From Capitulum mitella (lineage: Eukaryota; Arthropoda; Thecostraca; Pollicipedomorpha; Pollicipedidae), in NCBI GenBank assembly GCA_030062745.1, contig CP099843.1, forward strand, positions 1,799,001 to 1,863,000: a stretch of DNA of 64,000 nucleotides, in the 5' to 3' direction. Both the position numbers and the translations under genes were made by a program. Below are positions 35,391-46,831 of this stretch, in pieces. Position 1 is the stretch's first letter. Every line of letters begins with the position of its first letter. Below the pieces are notes generated by a model that searched no databases, was not told where the DNA came from, and saw only the letters and a list, made by a program, of their open reading frames with translations.

Positions 35391-36330
35391 GACGCCTCCT
35401 GTGGCGTGGCGCGCCTCCCCGCCGGCGACCTGACCTGACTGGGCCGGACGGACGTCGCTGACGTGGCGCGCCTCCCCGCCGGCGACCTGACCTGACTGGG
35501 CCGGACGGACGTCGCTGACGTGGCGCGCCTCCCCGCCGGCGACCTGACCTGACTGGGTCGGACGGACGTCGCTGACGTGGCGCGCCTCCCCGCCGGCGAC
35601 CTGACCTGACTGGGCCGGACGGACCGGCGCCTCCTGTGACGTGGCGCGCCTCCCCGCCGGCGACCTGACCTGACTGGGCCGGACGGACCGGCGCCTCCTG
35701 TGACGTGGCGCGCCTCCCCGCCGGCGACCTGACCTGACTGGGCCGGACGGACGTCGCTGACGTGGCGCGCCTCCCCGCCAGTGACCTGACCTGACCTGAC
35801 TGGGTCGGACGGACGTCGCTGACGTGGCGCGCCTCCCCGCCGGCGACCTGACCTGACTGGGCCGGACGGACGTCGCTGACGTGGCGCGCCTCCCCGCCAG
35901 TGACCTGACCTGACCTGACTGGGTCGGACGGACGTCGCTGACGTGGCGCGCCTCCCCGCCGGCGACCTGACCTGACTGGGCCGGACGGACGTCGCTGACG
36001 TGGCGCGCCTCCCCGCCGGCGACCTGACCTGACCTGACTGGGCCGGACGGACGTCGCTGACGTGGCGCGCCTCCCCGCCAGTGACCTGACCTGACCTGAC
36101 TGGGTCGGACGGACGTCGCTGACGTGGCGCGCCTCCCCGCCGGCGACCTGACCTGACCTGACTGGGTCGGACGGACGTCGCTGACGTGGCGCGCCTCCCC
36201 GCCAGTGACCTGACCTGACCTGACTGGGTCGGACGGACGTCGCTGACGTGGCGCGCCTCCCCGCCAGTGACCTGACCTGACCTGACTGGGTCGGACGGAC
36301 GTCGCTGACGTGGCGCGCCTCCCCGCCAGT

Positions 36331-36385
36331 GACCTGACCTGACCTGACCTGACCTGACCTGACCTGACCTGACCTGACCTGACCT
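36331..36385. repeat. (GACCT)11 pentamer expansion inside the 57-bp array
   Basis: Eleven perfect GACCT units replace the usual two or three at this position of the array. Confidence 0.95.
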
Positions 36386-36496
36386 GACTGGGTCGGACGG
36401 ACGTCGCTGACGTGGCGCGCCTCCCCGCCGGCGACCTGACCTGACTGGGTCGGACGGACCGGCGCCTCCTGTGGCGTGGCGCGCCTCCCCGCCGGC

Positions 36497-36560
36497 GACC
36501 TGACCTGACCTGACCTGACCTGACCTGACCTGACCTGACCTGACCTGACCTGACCTGACC
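36497..36560. repeat. (GACCT)n pentamer expansion at the array end
   Basis: Nearly thirteen perfect GACCT units close the array before unique sequence resumes. Confidence 0.95.
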
Positions 36561-38155
36561 GGACCTCGCTGCGTGATCGGCGGTTGGTGACGTTCGTTCG
36601 CGAAACATTGATGTGATAATGACAAGCAGTCCGCTGGATTTGCAGGCAGACTGCTGTGTCGGCACTGGGCTTGAATACCTGTAGGTCCTCGATTTTCTTA
36701 AGGTCGGGCAAATAGTGGCGCAGTGCTTAGAGACCGCCTGATATTGATTCCAGTTGCGATATAGTTCACACTCACGCTTGGGAAGGCATAAGTGGCTTGG
36801 CACGCTCTGAAATCGGAGTGGTGAAACCGGTAGCGGTCGTCTGCTTTTCCATTTTCCATATTGTGCATATGTCTCAGACCGGCCTTTTTCAGTCCCGTTT
36901 TGGGATTCAGTTTTGGGATGTTTTATTCGGCTTAGCCGACAGTCTTGATGTAGTTAACGAGGCATTTCATCCTGAATGCTGGTCTGTAAGAACTATCTCC
37001 GTCACGCTTTCTGCGTCGCTGTCGATGGACCAAGTTATCTGCTTGGCCCAGATAAACACGGGAAGTGCACTTAAGCCCAAACCGATCAGTCATCAAGATA
37101 TTCATCCATATGATTTGTTTTCTCCCTGCCGTCTTACATTATGCGATTCACGCACCACCTGAGACAGCGCTTGTCCGGTCGATGATGTTGTCCTTTGTCG
37201 TGGAAGTGCTGCTCAGTCTGGATCGTTACACGGAGCCACTGGGTCGGGCCGGTGCAACCGCCCGGCCCCTCGCGCCCTCCCTCGAGAGTGCCTCTCTGGC
37301 CACGTCCCTGCAAAACGGCGCATGGCAAGTGTGGCGGCGGCTCTGCATGCCCTCGTGCAGCCTCAACGAAGCGCGTCCGGGGGAGGGGAGGGGTCCCGTT
37401 GAGGGAACAGGGGAGCGACCAGCTGGTTCTGGCCACTAAACCTATTGAGCTGAGGGGAGGCACGAGCAGCGCGTCCCACTGCTATTGTTCGTTGTCGACG
37501 CTAGTGTTGCCCTCTCTCCACCCGGTGTTGCTGGCTGGGCCGGTACGTTTAATCACCCACATCCATGCTCGTGGTCGTCTCACTTGAATGTACGTGGTAA
37601 CGTTTCAGCTCCGAACTCGTGGCCGGACTGAGCGAAGACCGAGCCTCGAGCGTGATCTCGGAGTGCATCAGATCTGCTCGGTCGCGGTTCGCTTCAGTGT
37701 TTCAGTGTTTCGCGTTGATGACGCACCGCAGAATGCCAACGGCGTTACCGTGTCGGCGTTTGCCAGTTACACTCCGGGGCATGTAACACGAAAAATGTAA
37801 TTATGTCGGTCTGCTTGTCTGCCGGCGGCCGACAATGGGATGCAGCAGACCAGCCCATTGTCGGCCTGGTGGCCGAAGCCAACCCAGTCGTGACGCGCAG
37901 TGCGCCGTTAACCAGCGGGCTGCCTATTGCACTCCGTGGGGTGTCCGGCCCCAACACTCTTCGCCTCATTTCGGCCCGTGAATCGCATCTGAGACATTGT
38001 CTTCATGTTGGTCTTAGGGTTCTGCCTGCTGTGAGCATGCTGCCTCTTGAGGTATCCCTTTTCAACGTGCATTCCGTTTCTTCCGTCTCCTTCATCCGCG
38101 TCCCTTGCATGAGTCGCCATCGGCTCGACTCCTTATTGCTGTCTCTCCCGGCTGT
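36561..38155. other. Non-coding spacer
   Basis: No gene recognised. A 121-codon plus frame (36797-37162) has ordinary residue composition but no known family or splice context. A hairpin at 37827-37866 is listed separately. Confidence 0.4.
37827..37866. repeat. Perfect 13-bp inverted repeat (hairpin)
   Basis: GGCCGACAATGGG (37827-37839) pairs exactly with CCCATTGTCGGCC (37854-37866) across a 14-base loop. Confidence 0.85.
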
Positions 38156-38159
38156 CGTA

Positions 38160-39240
38160 CGTCATGCCAGCTGGCGTTTCTTTTGTCGCGCAAATGTCCG
38201 TCCGGCCGCAGGTGGTGGATGCCGCGCGCTCCCATCCTGTCCGCGCCTCCCCGGACGCCGTCCCCTCTGTGCCGTCTCCCCAGCACACTCAGGCCGGGGC
38301 GCGTCAGCGCAGCGGAGACAGGGGTATCAGCTGTGCTGTTGTCGAGTTGGCCGTGCTGAGGCGATGTCCGGCGGCCGTGTTCACCGCACGGGCCGCTCCC
38401 CCCAGGACAAACGGCGCCGTCTCCGCTCGGCTGCCGCGGGTCTGTTCTCTCTTTTCATCTCTTACCGTCGTATCCGCCACCCCTTCCAATGCCTGTCCTG
38501 TGGTGTCTCTCGCGGCCCCCGTCTCCGGCTGTATCCATGTTGTATGGCGCCGTCCTGCTGTCTTGTCCGCGTTTTGTCAGTTCCGCTCCGTATCCGTCTT
38601 GTGTGGGTCTGTCCTGCTCCGTACCGTGTTGTGTGGGCCCGTTCTGCTCCGTATCCGCGGGCCCGTTCCTCGCCGTATCCGCGCCCGCCGTGTGTTCCGC
38701 CCGGCCCTGCACTTGCCTCGCCGCGGCGTGGGCCCGTCCCGCCGTATCTGCGGTCTGGTCTGCGGCCGGCACCTGCTGTCGGGCCCGCCTGGCCGCTGTG
38801 TCCGAGGCCGGTGCCGCACCGTATGTGCCGTTCCCGCGGCGGCGGCGGCGGCCGATCGGTGCCAGCCGGAGCGCGTTCGTCCGCCGAGGCCGCCGGAGAG
38901 AGGTGCCATTAGGCAGCGGCTTTGAAGACGGCCGGTAATCCCATCGCGGCCGGCCGGTAATATTTACCGTCTTCTTCTTGTGCGGCGGCGCACTTACAGG
39001 ACATTAGTTGCAGGATCGGGCCGGCCGCCGTAATGGAGGCCGAGGATCCCGGCCGCTAATGGCGTGCGCGCCCGCGGATTCGGCGGCGTTAGCGGAGTCG
39101 GCGTCAGAAATCCGCGCCGGTAATGGAGCGCGCCAGGAGCGCCGCCGGCCGCGGCGCGCGCGCCCGCGGCCGGCCGCAGGCCTCCGGAGGCGCGTCACGG
39201 CCGTCCTCGGGGGCGCGCCTGGTCGTTGCGGGAATTGGCG
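38160..39240. promoter_or_regulatory. GC-rich island with repeated TAATGG words
   Basis: The first part (38160-38880) is C/T-rich with CCGT and GTCC words. The second part (38930-39135) is CG-dense and contains GGTAATCC, GGTAATATT, ACATTAG, CGTAATGG, GCTAATGG and GGTAATGG within about 200 bases. TAAT-core words are classical homeodomain sites, so this may be a regulatory island. That role is inferred. Large open frames on both strands reflect composition. Confidence 0.4.
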
Positions 39241-40346
39241 CGATACTTCGGGACGTTAAGTGGACAAGGAGGTTGATCGTTATGGTTCGTCGCTGCGGTT
39301 CGTGGTTCATGACCCGCCCGGGGGGTTGGGAATGGTATCCAAGGGATCATTAAATCGGCCTGCTTTTATGGAAAATATTTTGAAATTTTTTTTCGACCTT
39401 TCAGACTTTTTGGGCACGCGGACCACGGTGCCTCGTTATCCAGTCCCACAAATCAGTGAACAGCACCCATTACCGTTTCATGGATATGAGATCAAAGGCC
39501 TAGTGCTGGAATTGTGTTCTCTAGTATTATATTTCGTTATTTTACCATTCCCTTGACACTGCAGTCGTGTGCAATGGAACTGAAACTTCAAACTGGCAAT
39601 TCGCTCGCAATGTTTCGTCCGGTGAATTAAGATGGTTTAGTCGCTGTTCCCGGCATTTTCTGGACATTGCTATCCTCAGACACAAGTTTAATGGCCTTGG
39701 GCTTTCGTGCAACGAGGAGACATTCGCGTGCCGCTCATTGCTGGTTTGTGAGGATCACGAAAAGGCTTTCGACAGGTTACGACGTCTTCAAGCAGTCATT
39801 TTTATGCACGGAACCATTATGCCAGTAGTTAAATCACCGGTTATTTTCTGGATACCAGTAAAGATTACATTGAAATGTCTAGATGAATGCGCAGGTCATC
39901 ATGTAAGATGCAGTACATTGCTTTGTTTCTTTTTCCCTTACAAAACATATTGCTGGTCTCGGTCCCCATTGGTGGTTGGTCTCGGTTACTGAAGCGACGA
40001 ATCCAGCAATTCAGCACATCGTTCGTTTCGGACAGCAAACTCAGTCTTTAACGAGCCCAGGTGGCATCATCATTAACGACTGCCGGGCCGGAGCCGGCCC
40101 CGCGGCCCGCAGTCGGCGGTCACGTTCGCGCCAGGCCGCCGGCGTCACCGGGCCTTGTGGCGGCCCCGAGGACGCCCTGGCGGCCCGTTATCGCTCGTGA
40201 TGTGGGCAGATCGGCGTCCGGTGGGCTCTGGGCTCGGGCGCCGGCGCCGGCGACGAGGTGCCGCCGGGGTTCGGTTGGGTGCGAGAGATTGCGGTCCGTC
40301 AAGGTTTAACTGCAGGGATGATGGCTTCTTCTTCGATATAGCGAGA
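39241..40346. other. Non-coding DNA with a weak reverse-transcriptase-like frame
   Basis: A 141-codon plus frame (39567-39992) contains EDHEKAFDRLRRL (near 39750), which recalls reverse transcriptases of LINE (EKAFDR) or Ty3 (EEH...RL) type. The rest of the frame does not extend the match. A short GC island with no gene follows at 40070-40310. Confidence 0.25.
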
Positions 40347-40640
40347 GGTAACGGAACCAAGGTTCGTAAGCCAACGGTTTGTAAGGGAAAAGATTTGTAA
40401 CCAATGGTTTGCAGAAATAAGGTTCGTATAGGAAATGTTCATATTAGAAAATGTTCGTAAAGGAAATGTTCATATTAGAAAAGGTTCGCACTGCAAAAGG
40501 CTTGTGCGAAAAAGGTCCGTGAGGGAAAAAACTCGTAAGGAAAAGGGTTCGTAACCGAAGGCTCGTAAGGATACGGCTTGTAGCAGGGAAGGGTCTCACT
40601 GTTAAAGGTTTGTAACGTAAAATGTCCGTGATATAAAACG
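40347..40640 (+). repeat. 16-bp degenerate array, left arm (AAGGTTCGTAAnGGAA)
   Basis: Tandem units of about 16 bp built on GGTTCGTAA followed by GGAAAA, heavily diverged. The outer (left) edge is GGTAA, four variable bases, then ACCAAGGTTCGTAA. The same edge occurs in inverted orientation at the outer side of the array at 43840-44207. Confidence 0.85.
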
Positions 40641-43600
40641 AAAAGGATCCCATTAGTCCCAGCGCCGCGCAAAAGCCTGTCCATTGGCGGGTGAAGCCCG
40701 TTTTCTTGGGGGAGGCCAAACGACGATTTATAATCAAGCGTCGTCCAGTTTTGCTGTTTCCCCGGCCTTCTGACGGCCTGGGAAGACCGGCATGCGCGCG
40801 ACCCGCGAGGGCAGGGGAGGGATAAGGACCGTGACCACAGTCGTAATCAGACCACCAAAGACAGGCGTATCAGGCTGCCACACGCGCTGCAGTTTTTCAA
40901 CGAAGTCTAGGAATCGTTCAGACATGGGGAGGAAGAAGAATAGTAGACTGAAATTGGTCGGATTATCCAGTTTCCCGTCACAGAGGTTGGTTGGATCTAC
41001 CACCTGTCGCGACCGCAGGCGTGCAGAGGAAAACAAGCTTCGTTTGCAGATGATATTGATGCAAATTTAGCCTCTACGACTCCGGCCGGAAGGAGGAATA
41101 AAGGCGTCTCCCTCACTGATGTCTCTATCTCTCTCCCTCTCTCTTTCATACATTTGTAATGCGGTTGGGTTAGTTTTCCTTTACATGGTAGATCTAGCGA
41201 GTGTCGCTGCTGCATTGGCAGGAGAAACTGCCTAATGAGCGCCACCCTGCCTAACTGCGCCACACCATCCTCCCCGCGCCCCCCGATTATCTCCCATCTG
41301 AGGCAGCTGACTGCCAGATAAAGGATATTTTCTTAGACGGAACGGGAAATCTGCAGATTTGGTCCCTTCCTCTCCCTCCGTAGTAGCAGTGTAGACGTGT
41401 GGTGGGTCCGTGAAGTTCCAGTGCAAATTTGAAATGATTTTCTGGTTTATGTCACCCGTGTATAACTGTGCTGTAAATGCTGTGAGGCAAAATTGATCCT
41501 ACACAGTGCCTCCTTTGTGGCATTGTGTTTCCCATTTGGCCAGCGTTTTTGTATCCCCGGCTTGTTTTGTTGTAGGATGGCCATTGCCCCTTTTTGTGCT
41601 ACCATTTGCTGGGTCTTATTGCGCTCGTAGCGCAATCGGGCAGGACTAGGTGACGGTGAACTGACGGCCGTTTCAGTATTTTATATGTATCTGGGATCCA
41701 TTTCAAGGAAAAATCACGGGGGGATTTGGCTGCTGAGAGGTTACCTCAGGAGTGAGGCGGAAACGTTGTAAAAGCCTCCATGGGAGGGCTGCAGCCCTCA
41801 GTCCCCCCCCCCACACACGCACACAGCCCCCGTCGTCCAATCGGGCTGCGAAAACTAACGTGAAGCATCATTTTTCATTCGCCATGAAATCAAGGCCCCC
41901 AAGTCTCGCAGGCAGCCCCCAGGCCGAAAATTCTGGCGACAAGCTTGGATTAGAACGAGAACCTGGTATTAGTCTTGGGGTAAATGTGTTTGAAATTCTG
42001 GCGAATTCATTTACAGATGACGGCTCTCCGCTGACTTCACTCACCGTGTCCTTTGGAGCCAGGTGATCTCGCTGTGTCCTTCTCCATTGGGGGATTTGGT
42101 TGTCACTGTTCGCTCCCTGGTTTACATGCAAACACTGGCCGTGGAGGGGGAAGTGCACCTTTCTGAAACCCCAGACTCCATGTGATTTTGATGGCCTTAC
42201 TTCGACACTTAGGAAATGCAGGACTGTTTTATTTTCGGACGTCAGCGTATTTCCTTATGGTGGGGCAGAGGCTTTAGAAGCCCCTCCGTTTTTTTTTTTT
42301 TTTTCCTCACCATTTCGATGGTTTTTGAAGCGACCTCACGCAACTTGGCGACGCTTCCTGTCCATTTTGTCCATGTATCGTGACAAATTTCTGCCATCTT
42401 TCTTTGTCCCGGAGCGGAGTCAGGCCACGTTTTTGGGAGGCGTTATGCCGTTTTTGGCAGCGTTGAAGGCAAAAGAAAAGTGACTTCTTAAAATAGAGCT
42501 ATGGAGATATTGTAGGTGAATAACTTAGCAAACATGAAAAACGTTTTTGCTGTCCTGGGTTTAACGCCAGAAGGTGAGATCAAGGTCAAAATTCAAAATT
42601 GAGCAATATGCAGATATTTGTGATACTTATTTTCAAAATGAAAAATCTTGAATATGTGTAATATGCATACCTTAGAACAGTGTTCTCTGTTTGCGTTTCA
42701 GCTTTTGGGTTGATATCAGGTCAGGTCACGGAGCTCTGACCTGAAATGTCCGCTCGCGTACCCTATACCACGACGGTCATTACCGGGATTAGCATTTAGG
42801 AATATAGTCGGTTCAAATGATTGGAAACGTTTTCAGACATTATGAAACGAACTCAAGGCCATTCCGTGTGTCTTGAATGTCATTTGATTCATTTAAGGCC
42901 AAAAGTCTTAAGTTTACCGGATGAACATATGACCATAACAGGTTCCCTGTTTCATGTCCATGGCGCCGTCTGCTTCAACATTATACAAACAGTGCAAAAC
43001 GATTTGTACTAGAAATCCCCCGCCAGATCGCCGTTGACGGTTTCAGGTGCGCGTAATTATCGGTTTGCCATGGGCGTAGCAATCGCTTTGTCGTAGGAGT
43101 GAGGTAATGTTAGGTAAGTTTACGTTAGGTGAGGTCAGATTAGGTATTATTACGTTATGACTACCCTTGCCATACGATCTTTTGCCATGCGATCTTTTAC
43201 CCCGTGTGACCTGTTTGTGATCTTTTTCGCACGGACGTCTCCCATACCATGTTCTGACGTGGAAGATTTTGCCTAGCAATCACATGTTATACAGATACAA
43301 TTGGTGGAGTGATTTTCTGGGCTATTGCCCCACGTCCCACGCTGCTGACACCGCCCATGAGCATTTCTTGCATTTTCGAAAGTGTACAAATGTAGATCAC
43401 ACCATGGATTAGTTTAGGTACACCTACTTGGGAAACATTCGGTGTGCTACGTTTGGAAAAATCCAATAAGGTGTGGAGGGTGGCGCATAGAATTCACGCG
43501 CAGTTCACGGCATGAAATTAGGGTGACTTATGACAGAACTCCCCCCAGAAAAAAGAAAATAACCCATTATTGAAAGATTCCCCCGCTCATTTTATGTCAG

Positions 43601-43839
43601 TTCCGCCAACTTCAGAACGGGTGACCGGCACAGAACCTGCCATGACCATTCTGGCCGCAGATGTGCACCAGTCAGCAGGAAAACACCACTAACGACTGCC
43701 CATCCCACCAAGCAGACAGTGAGTGGGCAAACCGACTGCATGCCCATGTTGTTTCTGTCGGTCCTGGCGTGGCCAAATCACTTGGCTGCGGCAGCAGACG
43801 ATGGGGAAACACTGCGGCCACGCCCCCCCGCCCCCTGTA
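40641..43839. other. Interior between the two inverted 16-bp arrays
   Basis: About 3.2 kb with no recognisable transposase or other gene. It includes a CT-rich microsatellite (about 41117-41150), a run of 16 T (42289-42304), a GGTCAGGTCA word (42718) and, at 43085-43215, short units such as CCATACGATCTTTTG/CCATGCGATCTTTTA of similar period to the flanking arrays. It may be the body of a Foldback-type element or independent DNA. Confidence 0.4.
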
Positions 43840-44207
43840 TCTGGTACGAATCGTTTCCGAGACGAATCTTTTTCGATACGTTCTTTGTCTGATGCGAACC
43901 TTTCCCGATACAAACCTTATGTTTACGAACCCTTGGTTACGAACCTTTTCCTCTGCGAACCTTTCCTGCACGAACCTTTTCTACAAGAACTTTTTGCAAT
44001 ACGAACCTTTTCCGTTACGAACCTTTTCCGTTACGAACCTTTTCCGACTCGAGCCTTTTCCGACACGAACCTTTTCTCACGTGAACGTTTTCCCATGCGA
44101 ACTTTTCCGATGAGAACGTTGTACGAGGCGAACCTTATGCGTATCAGCCTGTGGCTACGAACCGTTTCCCTTATGAACCCCTGATTTACGAACCTTGGTC
44201 ATTTACC
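43840..44207 (-). repeat. 16-bp degenerate array, right arm (inverted)
   Basis: CGTTACGAACCTTTTC units at 16-bp spacing, the reverse complement of the array at 40347-40640. Best-conserved copies are near 43995-44050. The outer (right) edge ends TTACGAACCTTGGT, four bases, TTACC, mirroring the left array's start. Confidence 0.85.
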
Positions 44208-45059
44208 CGCCGCGAAAAGCTGGAGATGCCTTTGCAGCTCCGTGCTTTGAGCTGCAGAGGCAAGCTTTTTACGCCGGTAACCTTTGTCTCACCCGTAGGC
44301 TGCGTGGCCTCTCATCTGTGAAACCCGAAGTTGCCGGGACATTTCAGCTCATCAGCCCCTGAGTCACACGAACCATGTGATGGCGACATGTCCAGCCATC
44401 GAGCTGGAAGCCTTGGTGACGCGGATGGGTCGTTTGTGAAGTTGTGGCTGCCGCAGTAATGGAAGTTCTTGTTTCAAGTCGTGAGCATGAGCGACATTGA
44501 GAGGATCACTAGTGAGCTCGGCACGATCGCCTCAGGGAAAGCCTTTCTACGTGCGGGAGAAATTCAGTCGATTTATGAGGGTCAAGGCGGTTGCGTACAA
44601 ACTGAAATTAGCTTCGGTTTGATATGCTTAAACCTACAGACCATGCCCTGAATCCACTGAACACGTCTTCTGTAAAATTGCACGTATTGTGGAATCCACT
44701 ACAAGCACCAGTTTTAGCTCGAGGTCTTGATCTTATCCAGACACTTTTGCGGATATGCCGTGTTTCCCGGGATAATGGGTATAAAAATGAATTGGTATTG
44801 GGTGCAGCACGCCGTTTTCTTCCCTTCATGTACTTTTCAGGCACGTGGTCCAGAAGTTACCAAGCGTGAAGTTACCATTGAATGCAGTAGGTACTAGGGT
44901 TACCGCGGACGACAGCTCTAGCCCAGATGAAGTGGTCCATGGTGAGCGGGATGGGGCCCACGGTCGACATTGCTTCTTAAAGTAGTTTGTGGAACTTACG
45001 TAGTTATATATTGCTCGCCGATGTATAATAACAATACTGACTGCTCTTTCTGTGTGCAT
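44208..45059. other. Non-coding spacer
   Basis: No gene recognised. It may include decayed retroelement sequence upstream of the integrase-like relic, but no motif could be read. Confidence 0.35.
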
Positions 45060-45345
45060 CTCGGGAGCACATGACGCAAATGGGTTCGTATCTCTATGCA
45101 CACCGCCTCCACTTTTGGACTTACAAGATAAGGAACGTTTGGTTGCCGCAGTTGGTCGATGTGCTGGTCTCTATCGCATGCACTCGGATTTGTTGACTGG
45201 GATTATATCGCCGTGTTTGCAATGCTGTTTACTTTGCAAGACAAGTAAAAAGCAGGACGGCCATTTGCAAAGTACCCCATCAGCAAGCTGTCATTTATGA
45301 GCTTATCTCGTTGGGTGTGTTGGAAACCATTGGTATGTGATTCGA
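45060..45345 (+). pseudogene. Decayed Ty3/gypsy-like integrase fragment
   Basis: The plus-strand frame from 45052 gives C-L-Q-C...C-K-T-S-K-K followed by G-H-L-Q-S-T-P, resembling the zinc-finger tail and following linker of Ty3/gypsy integrases (C-x2-C-x3-K...G-x-L-Q-P-x-P). After a one-base shift the text continues YELISLGVLETIG (about 45294-45335), like the F-E-L-I-S-x-D start of the catalytic core. The first catalytic Asp appears as Gly. The histidine pair and the rest of the domain are not legible. It is a dead relic. Confidence 0.35.
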
Positions 45346-45695
45346 AAGGTGGTTTGTTGTTTCTTTTTGTACTCCGGATTCCATGGCTTTCTCTGACGAC
45401 ATGTACGCCGATGTCATATCTCAGAGACTTCAGGAGACGAAAGAAACGTCACCGTTTGTAGGACCAGTCCTGCTGGGACGGCTGTCGCTGATCGTCTCTG
45501 GCCGATAAGTCCGCGGTGCTCGCCAGAATTTCTAAATTCATGACACCGGAGCAAAATTTGTCGCCTTGAAATTTGCCGGTAGGCAGGACATGTTAGCCCT
45601 CATAACTTAGGAGATAGTAATCGTTACTGGAATTCGGACCCCGATGCTCATTACGTGCGAATGTGGCGCTCTTCCTCAGTATGAGAAATCACCAG
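45346..45695. other. Non-coding, possibly more retroelement debris
   Basis: Frames here are broken and no motif is certain. It separates the integrase relic from the GATC-rich block. Confidence 0.3.
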
Positions 45696-45699
45696 ACTT

Positions 45700-45875
45700 G
45701 TGCTTGATTCTGATCCGGATCTGATCCGAATCAAGAATCACATGTTTCTGGGTGAATCGCATTTGATCCGGGTCGGTTTTGGAAATGCAAAATGCAAATG
45801 CTGATCCTTATCCAAGCATTGTGGTTCTGATTTTGCTCCGGATCTACACCGTCAGTCTGATTTAATGTGGTCCGA
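45700..45875. repeat. GATCCGGATC-rich block related to the 3' end of the dispersed repeat
   Basis: Contains TGATCCGGATCTGATCCG and GAATCGCATTTGATCCGGGT. The latter and the following GATCC...GTGGTTC pattern recur in direct orientation at about 46966-47090, so the two blocks may be direct terminal repeats or sub-repeats of one element. Confidence 0.55.
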
Positions 45876-46591
45876 ATTATATATGTAAAGCAGGGTGGTA
45901 AAAAAAAAACATGACAATATGCGTATGGAAAAATACCTCCAGGCAGTAATTCACCAATCCAAATTACATTACAGAGAGTACTAAGTGAGCCAGATAATCA
46001 ACACCACAGGGTTCAATCTTCCACAGCTCAGCTGAAGGAAACATACCTATTACCAAACATACGCCACTAAGGAAAGGTAAGATTAAAGGTTTTCTTTAAG
46101 AATGTGGTCCTTCTTCATATAACACACAAATGTTTGGGTAAGCCGATATAGAGAGCTGCCCTCGGAGCACCTGTTCGATTCGTTAAATCATCACGTAACT
46201 TACTTTGTGTTATTCAGTAGTCATCATGTTACTGGCTCTGTATAGTTTTGGCCCGACAACCCCTGGGCGCCTGCCTATGTCAGTTTATGTGTCTAGCACA
46301 AAGTATAGGCAATTATTGTCACTAGTGCGTCGTAATTGGAAAAATAGTGGCAGATTAATATCAAAGGGCAGTCCGCATTAAAATGCAGTAGCCAGTAGCT
46401 AAAGCTGTCATGTACGGACACCGAAAACCAAGACTGCCGTTGTAATGTTCAAATTTTAAATACATTCTAATTTTCTGCTACATTCCTGTCTGTTATCTCA
46501 GTGAAGTATCCAGAAAGTAGAACTAATTGTATGCACTGTTCTATACAGTACATTTATTTACATGTATAGTATATGAATGTGGGTCGGTTTG

Positions 46592-46624
46592 TGCATATAT
46601 AATGCAGTATGCATTATATATGCA
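46592..46624. repeat. Perfect 15-bp inverted repeat (hairpin)
   Basis: TGCATATATAATGCA (46592-46606), a GTA loop, then TGCATTATATATGCA (46610-46624). A third partial copy follows at about 46631-46644. It lies between the halves of the dispersed repeat. Confidence 0.9.
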
Positions 46625-46790
46625 TACTACATATATAATGCATGCCTTGTGCAGACATAATGTAGTATATTTGTGTACATGCATGCTGTATATACTTATC
46701 CATCCTCCATATGCACATATAGTGTATCACAAATTTTGCCATTTTTCAAGCAAATTATAGACTTAGGTCCCATATCATGTAGCAATTAAT

Positions 46791-46793
<3 letters not shown>

Positions 46794-46829
<36 letters not shown>
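46794..46829. repeat. (AT)n microsatellite
   Basis: Eighteen AT dinucleotides between the two halves of dispersed repeat copy 1. Confidence 0.95.

Positions 46830-46831
<2 letters not shown>

Larger units (their letters stand above)
35391..36560. repeat. 57/62-bp minisatellite, 18 copies, with nested GACCT pentamer
   Basis: The base unit of 57 bp contains GACGTCGCTGACGTGGCGCG, CCTCCCCGCC and GGCGACCTGACCTGACTGGG. Eighteen CTCCCCGCC blocks were counted, each within GGCGCGCCTCCCC. Units with an extra CTGAC are 62 bp, mostly those with CCAGTGACC in place of CCGGCGACC. Three units carry ACCGGCGCCTCCTGTG instead of the GTCGCTGA segment. Because 57- and 62-bp units alternate, the reading frame shifts along the array, which argues against coding despite a 600-codon minus frame. 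Confidence 0.95.

Noticed and set aside
34909..36711. 600-codon minus-strand open frame
   Set aside because: Lies across the stop-free 57/62-bp array. Two other frames are open over the same DNA, and five-base unit-length changes shift the frame.
37803..38912. 369-codon plus frame
   Set aside because: In a C/T- and GC-rich island. R/P/S/V-rich composition, overlapped by other long frames, and no domain.
46000..46020. tRNA-like GGTTCAATC box
   Set aside because: No acceptor stem, A-box or cloverleaf could be built around it.
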